DNA of 64,000 bases. Source: Pseudomonadota bacterium (GTDB lineage: Bacteria; Pseudomonadota; Alphaproteobacteria; Rhizobiales; MH13). The notes under the pieces were generated by a model, which was not told the DNA's origin, made no database searches, and worked only from the letters and a program-made list of their open reading frames with translations. The position numbers and the translations under genes are program-made. Within the stretch, counting starts at the first letter, position 1; every line of letters starts with the position of its first letter. Location: positions 240,620 through 304,619 of the forward strand of contig JBCCPK010000007.1 of NCBI GenBank assembly GCA_039024915.1, in the 5' to 3' direction. Shown here piece after piece: positions 63,073 through 64,000 of the stretch.

Positions 63073-64000
63073 TGGTCCTCACCGAAACCAGGCCCCAAGT
63101 GGCATCGACCGATCAGGGCGGCCCTCGCCGCGGTCTCTTGCGGTTTTTGACCTGTGGCTCCGTCGATGACGGTAAGTCCACGCTCATCGGGCGTCTGTTG
63201 TACGATTCCCAGCTGATCATGGACGATCAGCTGAACACGTTGAAGAAAGACACGCAGGTCCACGGGACCACGGGCGGTGAACAGATCGACTTCGCGCTGC
63301 TGGTCGACGGGCTTGAAGCGGAACGCCAGCAAGGCATCACCATCGACGTTGCCTATCGCTTCTTCACCACCGCCCGGCGCTCGTTCATCGTTGCCGATAC
63401 TCCCGGTCACGAGCAGTACACACGTAACATGGCGACGGGTGCTTCGAACTCCGAGCTTGCGATCATCCTGATCGACGCGCGCAAAGGCGTGCTGGTGCAG
63501 ACCAAGCGCCACGCCACGATCTGTTCACTGCTCGGCATCAAGAACGTCATCCTTGCGGTCAATAAAATCGACCTGGTCGATTGGTCGAAGGAAACCTTCG
63601 ACAGGATCGTTTCGGACTTCACGACCTTCGCTGCTGACCTGGCGTTTGACCGGATCATCCCGATACCGATGTCGGCGCGCTACGGCGACAATGTCAGTGC
63701 GCCGTCGGGCAACATGTCTTGGTTCCAGGGCCACCCACTTATGGAAGTGCTTGAAACGATCGACACGCAGTCCGATCCAAGCGACCTGCCGTTCCGCTTT
63801 CCGGTCCAGTGGGTGAACCGTCCCAACCTCAACTTCCGCGGCTTTTCCGGCACGCTCACCGCCGGCTCGGTCGCGCCGGGCGACGAGATCATCGTCGCCA
63901 ACTCGGGCAAGACCGCCCATGTCGATCGTATCGTGACGGCCGATGGCGATCTGGAACGCGCATCAGCTGGCGATGCTGTGACGCTGACGCTCGACGCAGA
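63072..64000 (+). CDS. cysN: Sulfate adenylyltransferase subunit 1 (CysN or CysNC), truncated by window end
   Basis: GTPase partner of CysD. The first 309 codons are in the window and the frame runs off the edge. Seen are P-loop GSVDDGKST at about residues 29-37, the switch [10 protein letters not shown] at 109-116 and the guanine-specificity motif NKID at 164-167, as in EF-Tu-like CysN. Whether a C-terminal APS-kinase (CysC) domain follows cannot be seen. Start ATG shares one base with the cysD stop. Confidence 0.94.
   Translation, partial: MVLTETRPQVASTDQGGPRRGLLRFLTCGSVDDGKSTLIGRLLYDSQLIMDDQLNTLKKDTQVHGTTGGEQIDFALLVDGLEAERQQGITIDVAYRFFTTARRSFIVADTPGHEQYTRNMATGASNSELAIILIDARKGVLVQTKRHATICSLLGIKNVILAVNKIDLVDWSKETFDRIVSDFTTFAADLAFDRIIPIPMSARYGDNVSAPSGNMSWFQGHPLMEVLETIDTQSDPSDLPFRFPVQWVNRPNLNFRGFSGTLTAGSVAPGDEIIVANSGKTAHVDRIVTADGDLERASAGDAVTLTLDA

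Noticed and set aside
1..64000. tRNA, rRNA, CRISPR arrays, transposases, integrases and attachment sites
   Set aside because: Looked for by eye along both strands; none seen. A dedicated scan for tRNA and repeats would be needed to exclude short elements.

Overview
The window is chromosomal DNA from an alphaproteobacterium, most likely of the order Hyphomicrobiales. The main reasons are the order rnpB / mraZ-rsmH-ftsL-ftsI with an AmpD-type amidase and a DjlA-like co-chaperone nearby, a DUF2336 protein, TRAP transporters, and high-GC, tightly overlapping operons. No phage, insertion sequence, CRISPR array, rRNA or tRNA gene was recognised. Product names come from reading the protein sequences; no database search was run.

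Layout. 0-4.7 kb: division and cell-wall operon mraZ-rsmH-ftsL-ftsI (minus strand), preceded by four TGGG repeats of the MraZ-box type and by the RNase P RNA gene. 4.7-8.4 kb: membrane protein with an acidic tail, AmpD-like amidase, TerB/J-domain protein and a MarR-family regulator. 8.3-15.8 kb: TRAP transporter divergent from a fused hydantoinase/5-oxoprolinase, then a LysE-type exporter. 15.9-22.6 kb: a 27-codon membrane peptide, azoreductase, and a methionine-cycle operon (ArsR-methyltransferase regulator, metF, metH) with a clear dyad upstream. 22.7-31.8 kb: DUF2336, two small secreted proteins, MOSC protein, ettA, a TadE/vWA protein and the periplasmic sulfite dehydrogenase pair sorA/sorB. 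31.8-36.9 kb: DUF2259 protein, methyltransferase, orphan ParA, transglutaminase-like protein and aldehyde dehydrogenase. 37-40.7 kb: sitABCD Mn/Fe transporter under a strong promoter overlapped by a Fur/Mur-like box. 40.6-43.4 kb: kdgK, eda and an aldo-keto reductase. 43.4-48.4 kb: dabA-dabB inorganic-carbon transporter with a divergent LysR regulator.

The most interesting block is 48.4-62 kb, a sulfoquinovose (SQ) oxygenolytic cluster of the sulfo-SMO type. It has a GntR regulator (SmoD-like), an FMNH2-dependent SQ monooxygenase (SmoC-like), an aldo-keto reductase (SmoB-like), a flavin reductase (SmoA-like) and a complete ABC importer (SmoF, SmoG, SmoH, SmoE-like). It has no GH31 sulfoquinovosidase. 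It carries four Gfo/Idh/MocA-fold proteins and an alpha/beta hydrolase instead. One or more of the four may be an NAD+-dependent sulfoquinovosidase (family GH188 has this fold). The pathway would release sulfite, for which the window encodes a periplasmic oxidation route (SorAB). The sulfate-activation genes cysD and cysN (cut by the window end) lie directly downstream.

Together the genes suggest a free-living heterotroph that imports plant or algal sulfosugar glycosides, removes sulfite and feeds a hexose into central metabolism. KdgK and Eda supply the lower steps of an Entner-Doudoroff-type route, and DabAB gathers bicarbonate/CO2. Whether these modules are co-regulated cannot be told from sequence alone.
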